From Crossiella cryophila (lineage in GTDB: Bacteria > Actinomycetota > Actinomycetes > Mycobacteriales > Pseudonocardiaceae): 64,000 nucleotides of DNA. Each line of letters begins with the position of its first letter. Positions within the stretch are counted from its first letter, which is position 1. Positions 50,919 through 59,275 of this stretch are shown here, piece by piece. The notes beneath the pieces are model-generated. The model did not search any database and had not been told where the DNA came from. It worked only from the letters and a program-made list of their open reading frames with translations. Location: NCBI RefSeq assembly GCF_014204915.1, contig NZ_JACHMH010000001.1, positions 1,550,001 to 1,614,000 on the forward strand, written 5' to 3'. Both the position numbers and the translations under genes were made by a program.

Positions 50919-53725
50919 ACCAGGAGTTGTTGCCGCCGTTGGAGTTCCGCGTGCTCGGGCCGGTCGAGCTGGTGGTCGGCGGCACCCCGCTGCCGATGGG
51001 CAGGGCCGGTGCGCGCTGCCTGCTGGCACTGCTCGCGCTGGAGGTCAACCAGGTCGTCGGGCACGACCGGATCCAGGCCACGCTGTGGGAGGACGAGCCG
51101 CCGCCGACCGCGCGCACCGTGGTGCACGGGCACGTCTCCCGGCTGCGCCGGGTGCTCACCGAGGCCGACCCGGCCGGTTCGGTCACCCTGATCACGCACG
51201 CCTCCGGCTACCTGCTGCGCGCCGACCCCCGGCTGGTCGACCTGCACCGGGCCCGCGCGCTGATCACCGCCGCCCGCGGCGAACCAGCCGCGCACCGGCG
51301 CGAACTGCTCAGCGAGGCGGTCCGGCTCTGGCGCGGACCAGTCCTCAGCGATGTGCCCTCCTCCCAGGTGCTGCGCGATGTCGCGCCCGAGTTGGAGGAG
51401 CTGCGGCTGGTCGCGGTGGAGGAGTGGATCCAGGCCGAACTCGACCTCGGCAGGCACGGCGAGGTCGTGGTGGAACTGCAGCGGCTGGTCGCCGAACAGC
51501 CGTTCCGGGAGCGGCTGGTCGGCCAGCTGGTGCTCGCGCTCTACCGCAGCGGGCGGCGGGCCGACGCGCTCGGCTCCTACCAGTCCTTCCGGGTCCGGCT
51601 GGTCGACGAGCTGGGCATCGACCCCGGCCCGACCCTGCAGGAACTGCACCGCCAGGTGCTCACCGACGAACTCGCCCCCGACCCGGCCAGCCAGCAGCGC
51701 GCGCTCGCCCCGCCCTCGGCGCTGCCCAGCGTGCCCGTGCAGCTGCCGCCGGCGCCCGCCGGGTTCACCGGCCGCAGTGCCGAACTGGCCTGGCTGAACC
51801 GCCTGGTCGGAATGGCCGACGGCCCGCGGATCGCGGTGCTGGCGGGCACCGCTGGCGTTGGCAAGAGCGCGCTCGCGCTGACCTGGGCGCAGCGGGCCGC
51901 CGCGGAGTTCCCGGACGGCCAGCTCTACGCCTCGCTGCGTGGTTTCGACCCCGAACACGCCCCGGTGGACCCGGCCGAGGTGCTGCGGCACTTCCTGGTC
52001 GCCCTGGGCGTGCGGCCGGAATCGGTGCCCGCGGAGTTCGACGAGCGGCTGGCGCTGTACCGCTCCACCATCGCCGGGCGGCGGATGCTGGTGCTGCTCG
52101 ACGACGCGCACGACTCCGACCAGGTCCGCCCGCTGCTGCCGACCAGCGGCGCGTTCACCGTGGTCACCAGCAGGCGGCGGCTGGACGGACTGGTGGTGAC
52201 CAACGGGGCCAGGGTGCTGCCGCTGGACACGCTGTCCATGGCCGACACCGTGCAGCTGATCAACCGGGTGGCCGGCGAACGGCACTCCGAGCACGACCTG
52301 GCCCAGGTCCGGCGGCTGGCCGAGCTGTGCGGCAACCTGCCGCTGGCGCTGCGCATCGCCGCCGCCCGGCTCGCGGTCAACCCCGAACGCGAGGTCGGCG
52401 ACCTGGTCGAGGAACTCGCCGACGAGCACGAACGGCTGGCCGCGCTGGACGTCGAGGAGACCGACACCTCGGTGCGCGGCGCCTTCGACCTGTCCTACCG
52501 GGACCTGCCGCCACCGCACGCCACCGTGTTCCGGCTGCTCGGCGGCCACCCCGGCCGGGACGTCTCGCCCTACCTGATGGCCACCATGGCCGAGGTCGGG
52601 GTGGCCCAGGCCCGCCGGTCGCTGCGCGCGCTGGCCGCCGCGCACCTGGTGATCGAACACGAGGTCGACCGCTTCTCCATGCACGACCTGATGCGCCTGT
52701 ACGCGCGGGCGTTGTTCCGCAACGAGACCGAGGAGAAGGAACGCGAGGGCGCGCTGCGCGGCCTGCTCGACTACTACCTGGTCGTGGCCGACCGGGCCCG
52801 GCGGCTGATGCGGCCCATCCTGGACGACCTGCGCCCCGGCCTGACCCGGCCGCACGTGCGTCAGCCAACGCTCAACGACCGGCAGCAGGCACTGGCCTTC
52901 TTCGACGCCGAGTGGGCCAACCTGACCTCGGTGGTCGTGCTCGCCGACGAGTCCGGCCAGCACGAGGCAGCCTGGCAGCTGCCGACCATGCTCAACCCGT
53001 ACCTGGACGCGCGCTTCCCGTGGGAGGACGCGGTCAAGGTCAACCTGATCGGCCTGGAGGCCGCCAGGCTGCTCGGCAACCGGTGGGGCGAGGTCCGCAT
53101 CCACACCGCCCTTGGCATGATCCACGGCCGCCGCGGGCTGCCCGAGCTGTCCCTGCACCACGACTCCACCGCGTACCGGATCGCCGAGGAGATCGGCGAC
53201 CTGGCCTCGCTGGCGTTGCTGTCCAGCAACATGACCCAGTACCTGTACGAGACCGGCCGCAAGGACGAGGCGGTCGAGTCCTGCCGCCGGGCCATCGAGC
53301 TGAGCAGGCGGATCGGCAACTTCTTCGTGCTGCCCATCGCGCTGACCAACATGGCCGAGATCGCCATCCGGCACCAGGACCACGAACAGGCCCTGGTGCA
53401 CCTGCGCGAGGCACTGGACATCTACCGCGACTCCAACAACAACGACCGGATGGCCATCGTGCTCGGCGGCATGGGCGATGTCAGCCGGGACCTGGGCAGG
53501 CTGGACGAGGCCGAGCGGTACTACCGGGACGCGGTGGCCGCCGCCGAGGCCGCCGGCTCCAAGCCGCAGGAAGCCCGGATGCTGATGGAGTTCGGCGAGG
53601 TGCTCATCTCCCGCGGCGACCCCACCGGAGCCAGGGTGGTCTGGCAGCGCTCGCTGGAGTTGTACGAGGTGCTGCGGCTGCCCGAACTGGAAGTGCTGCG
53701 CGACCGGCTGGCCAAACTCGGCTGA
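50915..53725 (+). CDS. AfsR/SARP-type regulator with NB-ARC and TPR domains (second of pair)
   Basis: 936 residues, same domain order as the preceding protein and clearly paralogous: winged helix 9-105 (LEFRVLGPVELVVGG), BTAD 106-255 (LYRSGRRADALGSYQSFRVRLVDELGIDP), NB-ARC from ~285 with Walker A GTAGVGKS (311-318), Walker B MLVLLDDAHDSDQVRPLLP, then TPRs (ALTNMAEIAIRHQDHEQALVHLREALDIYR). The GTG start overlaps the TGA of the first gene, so both are made from one mRNA, perhaps to form hetero-oligomers. An inverted repeat, TTTGTCGC-N5-GCGACAAA (53731-53751), follows the stop by five bases. No biosynthetic cluster is in the window, so the target genes are elsewhere. Confidence 0.9.
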   Translation: MNQELLPPLEFRVLGPVELVVGGTPLPMGRAGARCLLALLALEVNQVVGHDRIQATLWEDEPPPTARTVVHGHVSRLRRVLTEADPAGSVTLITHASGYLLRADPRLVDLHRARALITAARGEPAAHRRELLSEAVRLWRGPVLSDVPSSQVLRDVAPELEELRLVAVEEWIQAELDLGRHGEVVVELQRLVAEQPFRERLVGQLVLALYRSGRRADALGSYQSFRVRLVDELGIDPGPTLQELHRQVLTDELAPDPASQQRALAPPSALPSVPVQLPPAPAGFTGRSAELAWLNRLVGMADGPRIAVLAGTAGVGKSALALTWAQRAAAEFPDGQLYASLRGFDPEHAPVDPAEVLRHFLVALGVRPESVPAEFDERLALYRSTIAGRRMLVLLDDAHDSDQVRPLLPTSGAFTVVTSRRRLDGLVVTNGARVLPLDTLSMADTVQLINRVAGERHSEHDLAQVRRLAELCGNLPLALRIAAARLAVNPEREVGDLVEELADEHERLAALDVEETDTSVRGAFDLSYRDLPPPHATVFRLLGGHPGRDVSPYLMATMAEVGVAQARRSLRALAAAHLVIEHEVDRFSMHDLMRLYARALFRNETEEKEREGALRGLLDYYLVVADRARRLMRPILDDLRPGLTRPHVRQPTLNDRQQALAFFDAEWANLTSVVVLADESGQHEAAWQLPTMLNPYLDARFPWEDAVKVNLIGLEAARLLGNRWGEVRIHTALGMIHGRRGLPELSLHHDSTAYRIAEEIGDLASLALLSSNMTQYLYETGRKDEAVESCRRAIELSRRIGNFFVLPIALTNMAEIAIRHQDHEQALVHLREALDIYRDSNNNDRMAIVLGGMGDVSRDLGRLDEAERYYRDAVAAAEAAGSKPQEARMLMEFGEVLISRGDPTGARVVWQRSLELYEVLRLPELEVLRDRLAKLG

Positions 53726-53730
53726 GTCAA

Positions 53731-53751
53731 TTTGTCGCCAACTGCGACAAA
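53731..53751. terminator. Inverted repeat after the SARP pair
   Basis: TTTGTCGC (53731-53738) and GCGACAAA (53744-53751), perfect 8-bp arms with a 5-base spacer, just after the second SARP stop. May serve as terminator or as an operator; AT-rich ends make a binding site plausible. Confidence 0.4.
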
Positions 53752-53837
53752 AGCCTGGTACACCGGCGTCTCAGGCGGCACACTGGAGGCTACCCGCCAA
53801 GCCCCGCTGATCTCGTTTAGTTCGCGGTTAGGCTCCG

Positions 53838-53985
53838 TCAAGCGGACCATGAAATCTTAGTCCTGTCGGTGGTTGGTTCGCGCTGCACCACCGGCACGGC
53901 GGTACTGGGGGAGCCTTCTGGGGGAGGTTCACCGCCCACTCGTCACACCCGGCATCCGCGTCCCCGGATGCCGGGTGTGCTGTGT
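53838..53985 (+). ncRNA. Candidate small RNA ending at a strong terminator
   Basis: A TTAGGCT element (53828-53834, possible -10) is followed by ~110 bases without a credible gene but with two GGGGGAG tracts (53908-53914, 53922-53928), then a textbook terminator: ACACCCGGCATCCG (53945-53958) paired with CGGATGCCGGGTGT (53965-53978) and TTTTATT soon after. The GGGGGAG tracts could pair with C-rich sequences or be ribosome binding sites of tiny frames. Low-certainty call based on structure alone. Confidence 0.3.
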
Positions 53986-53993
53986 TTTATTGG
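53945..53993 (+). terminator. Factor-independent terminator
   Basis: 14-bp perfect stem, six-base loop (CGTCCC), followed by GCTGTGTTTTATT. The best terminator in the window; it must end a plus-strand transcript that begins after, or reads through from, the SARP genes. From 53994 to 54175 nothing else is called. Confidence 0.75.
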
Positions 53994-54175
53994 CGCGCTC
54001 CGCGCGCTGGATTTTTCGCTCTAAGTCGCCTCGTCGTGGCCTCGCCGCACGCGAAGCAAGCTTCGGATGCGTCGAGACCACGACAAGGCAACGCGAAAAA
54101 TCGGTACCGCGCTGCTGGTTAAGGGCCCGCCGTGTCGCTGCGCGCCACGCCTCTTTCGCAACAAGTGGGTGGTGG

Positions 54176-54976
54176 TCAGGGCTTCTCGCAGAGTTCCGCT
54201 AGTTGTGGGCGCTTGGGTTCGATGCCATCGGCGGAGGACTTGCCGGTCAGACGGCGGCCAAGCCAGGGAACGAAGTGCTGCTTGGCCCACTTCAGGTCTG
54301 CCCGCCGCAAGGTCAGCCAATCTGCGGGTGGGGCTTCGGGCCAGGGTTCTGACCAGTCCGCTGTCACGGGGATGCCCAGCTCGACGCACGCCCGTAGGGC
54401 TACTCGTTCGTGGCCTTCTGGGGAGAGGTGTAGGCGGTCTTCGCTCCAGGCTCGGGGGTCTTGGAGGACTGCCATGGACCAGAGGTCGACCACGTGGCAG
54501 TTGTGTTTGTCGGCGATCGCCCTCAGGTGGGCGTTGTAGGTGGCGACCTTGCCTCTTACCCGGCGCATTATCGGGACTTCTTTGGTGTCGAAGCCGGTGC
54601 AGATGACCACGTCGGCGCCGGTGGCGCGGAGTTCGGCGGTGGCTTCCTCGAACTGGGCGGCCAGGGCGTCCGGGTCGCTGCTGGGGCGGAGGATGTCGTT
54701 GCCGCCTGCACAGAACGTGACCAGGTCCGGACTCAGGTCTATCGCGGCAGGCAGTTGTTCGTCGATGATCTGGCCGAGCAGTTTGCCCCGGATCGCGAGG
54801 TTCGCGTAGCGGAGCTGGGGTCGGGCGCGGGCCAGGTGCGCGGCCAAACGGTCTGCCCAGCCACGGAAACTGCCGTCGGGCCATGGGTCGTCCATGCCCT
54901 CGGTGAAGCTGTCGCCCAAGGCGACGTAGGACCCCCAGAGGCGCGGTGCGGCCTCCCCTTCTCGCGGCGTGTGCAT
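54176..54976 (-). CDS. SGNH/GDSL hydrolase
   Basis: 266 residues without a signal peptide. Block I YVALGDSFTEGMDD (Ser nucleophile, about 22), block II Gly in YANLAIRGKLLGQI, block III FCAGGNDILRPS with Asn, block V DRLHLSPEGHERVALRA with Asp and His: the complete SGNH set. The C-terminal DLKWAKQHFVPWLGRRLTGKSSADG motif is common in actinobacterial cytosolic members of unknown substrate. A carbohydrate- or lipid-ester hydrolase. Divergent from the secreted protein at 55083, with two TetR-type palindromes in between. Confidence 0.87.
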   Translation of the reverse strand: MHTPREGEAAPRLWGSYVALGDSFTEGMDDPWPDGSFRGWADRLAAHLARARPQLRYANLAIRGKLLGQIIDEQLPAAIDLSPDLVTFCAGGNDILRPSSDPDALAAQFEEATAELRATGADVVICTGFDTKEVPIMRRVRGKVATYNAHLRAIADKHNCHVVDLWSMAVLQDPRAWSEDRLHLSPEGHERVALRACVELGIPVTADWSEPWPEAPPADWLTLRRADLKWAKQHFVPWLGRRLTGKSSADGIEPKRPQLAELCEKP

Positions 54977-55008
54977 CCTGGCAGCATGACAAGCCGAAGC
55001 CGACCTAC

Positions 55009-55049
55009 GCTACCGTCAGTTACGGTAGCGTCAGTTACCGATCGGTAAC
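55009..55049. promoter_or_regulatory. Two adjacent TetR-type operators
   Basis: GCTACCGT-CAGTT-ACGGTAGC (55009-55029, perfect 8-bp arms) and GTTACCGATCGGTAAC (55034-55049, perfect 16-bp palindrome) are four bases apart between divergent genes. The second has the TTACCG-N2-CGGTAA form of TetR-family operators. They would cover the promoters of both the SGNH gene and the secreted-protein gene. No TetR gene is adjacent. Confidence 0.6.
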
Positions 55050-55082
55050 ATACCCGGTTTTGTGGCTGGTCGGGCTGAAGGG

Positions 55083-56012
55083 ATGAACCTGGCGCGGCGG
55101 GGTCTGATGAGACTTCGGCGCATGCGCCAGGTTGTGATCGGGACGTTGGCAGTGCTGGGGGTGCTCACCGCGGTTCCGGCCGCGCAGGCGGCACCGGCTG
55201 ATCCGTGGCAGCGGGTCGGGGTGGACATCCTGTCCGGGGTCAGTGGCGCGGTCGTGGTGGACCGCGAGGATGGCCGGATCGACTCGTTGATCGTGCGGGA
55301 CAACAAGAAGCCGGGGCAGAACCGGATCGCCAGGGTGCGGCAGAGTCCGGGCAAGGCGCCCAAGGTCGAGCCGCTGGCCTGGCAGGGTGAGTTGCCGGTC
55401 GACCTGGAATCGATCGAGCCGGTGCCGGGGCGGCGCGGTGAGTTCCTGGTGCTGGGCAGCGCGGGCAAGGGCTTCCAGATCCGGGTCAGCGGCGGTGAAG
55501 CCGTTGTGCTGCGGACCTTCCAGGTGCCCACGGGGCAGCCGGGGGATGACTACGAGAGCTTCCAGCTGGCCTCGGTCAGTGGGCGGACCGTCGCGCTGTG
55601 GGCCGATCGTGGGCAGGACAGCAGGCCGGCCACGTTGTACGCGGCCGAGTTCGATCTGGCCAAGCTGACCTTCGGGCCCAAGCGCAGCGCGGAGATCCGG
55701 GTGCCCTATCCGAAGGCGAAGGTGCGGCACGTGTCCGACCTGGCGGTCCTGGCCAACGGGGAGCTGCTCATCTCCTCGGCCTCGGACCCGGGGGACGACG
55801 GGCCGTTCGACTCCGCGTTGTACTCGGCGGGTCGGGTTTCACTCGACAAGGACGGGGTCCGGCTGGAGGTGGCCAAGCAGCCCAAGAGCCTTGGCACCTA
55901 TGCGGGACACAAGATCGAGGCGGTGACCTGTGTGAGCAGCTCGTGCGCCGAGCTGTTGCTGGGCACCGACGATGAGAACGCCGGCGGCTACCTCAGAGTT
56001 GTCCGGCGTTGA
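55083..56012 (+). CDS. Secreted protein of unknown function, possible propeller fold
   Basis: 309 residues from ATG 55083 (GTG 55062 and ATG 55107 are alternatives). Signal peptide: basic LRRMRQ then VVIGTLAVLGVLTAV and a cleavage site after PAAQAA. The mature ~265 residues have repeating beta-strand signatures (SGAVVVDREDGRIDSLIVRDN, EFLVLGSAGKGFQIRVSGG, GRTVALWADRGQDSRPATLYAAEFDLAKL, VSDLAVLANGELLISSASDPGDDGPFDSALYSAGRVSLD, KIEAVTCVSSSCAELLLGTDDENAGGYLRVV), consistent with a beta-propeller. One Cys pair may form a disulfide. It follows the TetR-type operators and ends at a bidirectional hairpin. Confidence 0.72.
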   Translation: MNLARRGLMRLRRMRQVVIGTLAVLGVLTAVPAAQAAPADPWQRVGVDILSGVSGAVVVDREDGRIDSLIVRDNKKPGQNRIARVRQSPGKAPKVEPLAWQGELPVDLESIEPVPGRRGEFLVLGSAGKGFQIRVSGGEAVVLRTFQVPTGQPGDDYESFQLASVSGRTVALWADRGQDSRPATLYAAEFDLAKLTFGPKRSAEIRVPYPKAKVRHVSDLAVLANGELLISSASDPGDDGPFDSALYSAGRVSLDKDGVRLEVAKQPKSLGTYAGHKIEAVTCVSSSCAELLLGTDDENAGGYLRVVRR

Positions 56013-56018
56013 GGGAAA

Positions 56019-56056
56019 CCGGGTGGTCCCGACCAGGGCAGGACGGGACCACCCGG
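56019..56056. terminator. Bidirectional hairpin between convergent genes
   Basis: CCGGGTGGTCCCG (56019-56031) pairs exactly with CGGGACCACCCGG (56044-56056), 12-base loop. It lies between the secreted-protein gene and the end of the kinase gene. Confidence 0.7.
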
Positions 56057-56058
56057 CA

Positions 56059-57114
56059 TCACACGGCGGCCGGTTCCCCGGCGTCGCCGTCGGCGATTGG
56101 AGCGCTCTCATCGGTGGCGGGGGCCAGGAAGGACTCACGCAGCCGGATTTCCGCCGCCCGGTCGGCGCCCAGCGCGTCCAGGCCGGCCAGTGCCGCCCCG
56201 ACCACCGGGATGACCTCGACCACGCTGACCGTGGCCAGCGGGGCCACCGCCTTGCAGCGGCGGGCCACCTCGTCGATCACGGTGGCGCCCACGCCGGTGA
56301 GCACCCCGCCGCCGAGCACCACGTCCACCGGTTCCCCGGTCAGGCCAAGGCTTTGCAGGCTCACCGTGGCCAGCAGGCTGACCTCCTCGGCGAGGCGGTC
56401 CACCACCTCGGCGGCCACCGCGTCGCCGGCCGCGGCCACCCGGAACAGCAGCGGGCACAGCTCGTGCAGCACGTCCTCGGAGAGTTCGCCGAAGTGCAGC
56501 CGCTCGATCAGCTCCAGCATGCTGCCCACCGCGAAGTGCGCCAGCACCGCGGGCAGCAGCTCGGTCGGCAGGCCCCGGCCGTCCTCGGCCCGCACCGCCA
56601 GCCACAGTGCCTCGCTGCCCAGGTGCGCGCCGCCGCCCCAGTCACCGGAGATGCGGCCCAGCGCCGGGAAGCGGTGCACCCGGCCGTCCGGGGCCACCCC
56701 GACGGCGTTGATGCCAGCGCCGCAGACCACCGCCACCCCCGCGCCGGTCGGGCTGCCAGCGCGCAGCAGCGCGAAGGTGTCGTTGGCCACCATGGTGGTG
56801 GCCGACCAGCCCCGTGCGGTGATCGCCTCCTGCAGGAACTGCTCTTCCTTCGGCAGGTCGGCGCCTGCCAGGTAGGCCGAGGTGTGCGCGGCGAAGGGCG
56901 CTTCACCGCTGTAGCCCGCCTGCCGGGCGGCCTCGGTGATCAGGCGCTCGAAGGTGTCCAGACCGCGTTGCATGCCAACGGTCTGCGGCGGTGAGCCGGG
57001 CCCGCGGACCCGGGACAGCACCTGGCCGTCCCGGGTCACCAGCATCACGTCGGTCTTGCTGTTGCCACCGTCGATGGCCAGGACGAGATCACTGATCTCG
57101 GGTCTCTCGCTCAT
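56059..57114 (-). CDS. BadF/BcrA-type sugar kinase (N-acetylglucosamine kinase-like)
   Basis: 351 residues. ASKHA ATPase fold: phosphate-1 loop LVLAIDGGNSKTDVMLV, GMQRGLDTFERLITEAARQAG, VANDTFALLRAGSPTGAGVAVVCGAGINAVGV with the catalytic Asp and phosphate-2 loop, FPALGRISGDWGGGAHLG, and adenosine loop VDVVLGGGVLTGVGATVIDEV. The family includes eukaryotic NAGK and bacterial glucosamine/GlcNAc kinases. Last gene of the sugar operon; its ATG overlaps the GH4 stop (ATGA). It should phosphorylate an imported sugar or disaccharide in the cytosol. Confidence 0.85.
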   Translation of the reverse strand: MSERPEISDLVLAIDGGNSKTDVMLVTRDGQVLSRVRGPGSPPQTVGMQRGLDTFERLITEAARQAGYSGEAPFAAHTSAYLAGADLPKEEQFLQEAITARGWSATTMVANDTFALLRAGSPTGAGVAVVCGAGINAVGVAPDGRVHRFPALGRISGDWGGGAHLGSEALWLAVRAEDGRGLPTELLPAVLAHFAVGSMLELIERLHFGELSEDVLHELCPLLFRVAAAGDAVAAEVVDRLAEEVSLLATVSLQSLGLTGEPVDVVLGGGVLTGVGATVIDEVARRCKAVAPLATVSVVEVIPVVGAALAGLDALGADRAAEIRLRESFLAPATDESAPIADGDAGEPAAV

Positions 57115-58376
57115 GCCTTCGCCCAGGGCAGCAGGTCGGCGTTCTCCGCGACGAGCTGGTCGGCCAGCTTCTCCGCGATGCTCCACTGCCCGATCAGCGG
57201 GTGCGCCAGCAGTGCGTTGGCCACCCGGTCCCGGCCACCGTGCAGCGCGGCCTCCAGTGCCAGGTACTCGTAGCCGGTGACGTGGCTGATCAGGCCGGCG
57301 AAGGCCGGTTCCACCGGGGCCACCGGCAGCGGGACCGCCCCGTTGCTGTCCACAATGGACGGAACCTCGATCACCGCGTCGTCGGGCAGGAACGGCAGGG
57401 TGCCGTTGTTCTGCACGTTGACCACGTGTTCCTCGCCCTGCTCGCCGCCGGTGAGGGCGTGCACGAGCTGGACGGCGGCCTCGGAGTAGTAGGCGCCGCC
57501 GCGCTGGGAGAGCGCCTCGGGCTTGGTGACCACGGCCGGGTCGGCGTAGACACCCATGAGTTCCTTCTCCACCAGGCTCACCACCTCCGCCCTCGGCGGT
57601 TCGGTGCGCTGGGTCGCGACCACCTCGTCGTGGCTGTAGAAGTACTTCAGGTAGTACGAGGGCACCACGCCCAGCCTGCGCATCAGCTCGGCGGGCAGCC
57701 CGATGTGCGCGGCCACGTCCTCGCCGAACTCCGAGAGCAGCCGCGGCAGCACGTCCACGCCGTCCACCAGCACCTGGCGTTCCCAGGTCAGGTGGTTGAG
57801 GCCGACGTGGCCAAGCCGCACCTGTTCCGGGGCCGCGCCGAGCAGCTTGCCGACATAGCGCTGGAAGCCGATGGCCACGTTGCACAGGCCCACCGCCCGG
57901 AAACCGGACTGCACCAGTGCCCTGGTGACGATGCCGACCGGGTTGGTGAAGTTGACGATCCAGGTGTCCGGACCCGTCACCTTCCGCACCCGCTCGGCGA
58001 TGTCGAGCACCACCGGCACCGTGCGCAGCGCCTTGGCCAGCCCACCGGCGCCGGTGGTCTCCTGACCGACGCAGCCGCATTCCAGCGGGAAGGTCTCATC
58101 CGAGCGGCGGGCGGCCTGCCCGCCGACGCGCAGCTGCAGCAATACCGCCGCCGCGCCCTCGGCCCCGGACTCCAGGTCCGTGGTGGTGCGGACCCGGGCC
58201 GGGTGACCCGCGTGATCGAGCAACCGCTGGCTGAACTCGCCGATGACCGAGAGCCGGTGCTCGTCCGGGTCGACCAGCACGATCTCGTCCACCGCCAGGC
58301 TCGTTCTGCGCCCGGCGATGCCGTCGATCAGCTCAGGGGTGTAGGTGGAGCCGCCTCCGACGACGGTGAGCTTCAT
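57111..58376 (-). CDS. GH4 glycosidase (6-phospho-beta-glucosidase-like)
   Basis: 421 residues. GH4 enzymes use NAD and Mn2+ in an oxidation-elimination mechanism. NAD-binding VVGGGSTYTPELIDGI (5-20); VDPDEHRLSVIGEF; NFTNPVGIVTRAL; the Cys ligand motif GLCNVAIGFQ; the His ligand in VGHVGLNHLTWERQV-type sequence; and NVQNNGTLPFLPDDAVIEVPSIVD. The LDxxG/NxxNG pattern fits the 6-phospho-beta-glucosidase (LicH/CelF) branch. No PTS gene is nearby to make a phosphorylated substrate; the adjacent kinase may do this instead. Confidence 0.88.
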   Translation of the reverse strand: MKLTVVGGGSTYTPELIDGIAGRRTSLAVDEIVLVDPDEHRLSVIGEFSQRLLDHAGHPARVRTTTDLESGAEGAAAVLLQLRVGGQAARRSDETFPLECGCVGQETTGAGGLAKALRTVPVVLDIAERVRKVTGPDTWIVNFTNPVGIVTRALVQSGFRAVGLCNVAIGFQRYVGKLLGAAPEQVRLGHVGLNHLTWERQVLVDGVDVLPRLLSEFGEDVAAHIGLPAELMRRLGVVPSYYLKYFYSHDEVVATQRTEPPRAEVVSLVEKELMGVYADPAVVTKPEALSQRGGAYYSEAAVQLVHALTGGEQGEEHVVNVQNNGTLPFLPDDAVIEVPSIVDSNGAVPLPVAPVEPAFAGLISHVTGYEYLALEAALHGGRDRVANALLAHPLIGQWSIAEKLADQLVAENADLLPWAKA

Positions 58377-58378
58377 CG

Positions 58379-59275
58379 TTAACCCTTAACTCCGGTGAAG
58401 GTGATCCCTCGGACGAAGGACTTCTGCGCGAACAGGAACAACACGATGGCCGGGACCATGATCATCGCGGTGGCGGCCATCATCAGGTTCCACTCCACGG
58501 CGTGCTGGCCCCGGAACGAGGCGAGCGAGAGGGACAACGGCCAGTTGTCCTTGTTCTCGCCGGTGTAGATCAGCGGGCCGAAGAAGTCGTTCCAGGTGTA
58601 GAGGAAGCAGAACAGCCCGGTGGCCGCGATGCCCGGCCGGGACATGGGGATGAGCACCCGCCACACCGCGGTGAACTCGTTGCAGCCGTCGATCTTGGCC
58701 GCGTCGATGTAGTCCTGCGGGATGGTGAGGAAGAACTGGCGCAGCAGGAACACGCTGAAGGCGTCGAAGAGGAAATACGGCACGATCAGCGGCCACAGCG
58801 TGCCGGTCAGCCCGGCCTTGACCCACATGTCGTACAGCGGCACCGCCACCACCTGCGGCGGCAGCATCATCGCGGCGACCACCAGCAGGAAGACCGTGTT
58901 GCGGCCCTTCCACTTCAGCCTGGCCAGCGCGTAGGCGGCCGGGATCGCCGAGATCAGCATGCCAGCGGTGGCCAGCAGCGAGTACATCAGGCTGTTGACC
59001 GTGTACTGCAGCAGCGGCACCTTGTCGAAGACCCGGAAGAAGTTCTCGAAGTGCCAGGACTCCGGCCACAGGCTGGAGGACAGCGCCTGGCTGTCCGACA
59101 TCACCGCGGTCAGGAAGACGAACAGGATCGGCAGCGAGAAGGCCAGCGCCAGCGCGAGACCGATGCTGTGCGTGGCGACCCAGTAGAGCGTTTTCTGCCA
59201 GGACCCGTTGGGGTTTCGCTTGACTGGCCTGCGTCCCCGGCGGTGCGCCGGCCGGGTGGCGGTCGCGGTGGTCAT
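58379..59275 (-). CDS. Sugar ABC transporter permease, MalG class
   Basis: 298 residues from ATG 59273-59275. An Arg-rich N-terminus (HRRGRRPVKRN), six TM helices and the EAA loop DAAKIDGCNEFTAVWRVLIPMSRPGI; ends FVRGITFTGVKG. Overlaps the preceding permease stop by one base (TAATG). Two bases separate it from the GH4 gene, so the operon is tightly packed. Confidence 0.9.
   Translation of the reverse strand: MTTATATRPAHRRGRRPVKRNPNGSWQKTLYWVATHSIGLALALAFSLPILFVFLTAVMSDSQALSSSLWPESWHFENFFRVFDKVPLLQYTVNSLMYSLLATAGMLISAIPAAYALARLKWKGRNTVFLLVVAAMMLPPQVVAVPLYDMWVKAGLTGTLWPLIVPYFLFDAFSVFLLRQFFLTIPQDYIDAAKIDGCNEFTAVWRVLIPMSRPGIAATGLFCFLYTWNDFFGPLIYTGENKDNWPLSLSLASFRGQHAVEWNLMMAATAMIMVPAIVLFLFAQKSFVRGITFTGVKG

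Noticed and set aside
48090-53725. Secondary-metabolite gene cluster around the SARP pair
   Set aside because: No PKS, NRPS, terpene, RiPP or tailoring genes are within the window on either side.
53838-53985. Actinobacterial 6C small RNA
   Set aside because: The strand carrying the terminator is G-rich, not C-rich in loops; the paired C-rich hairpins of 6C RNA are not formed.
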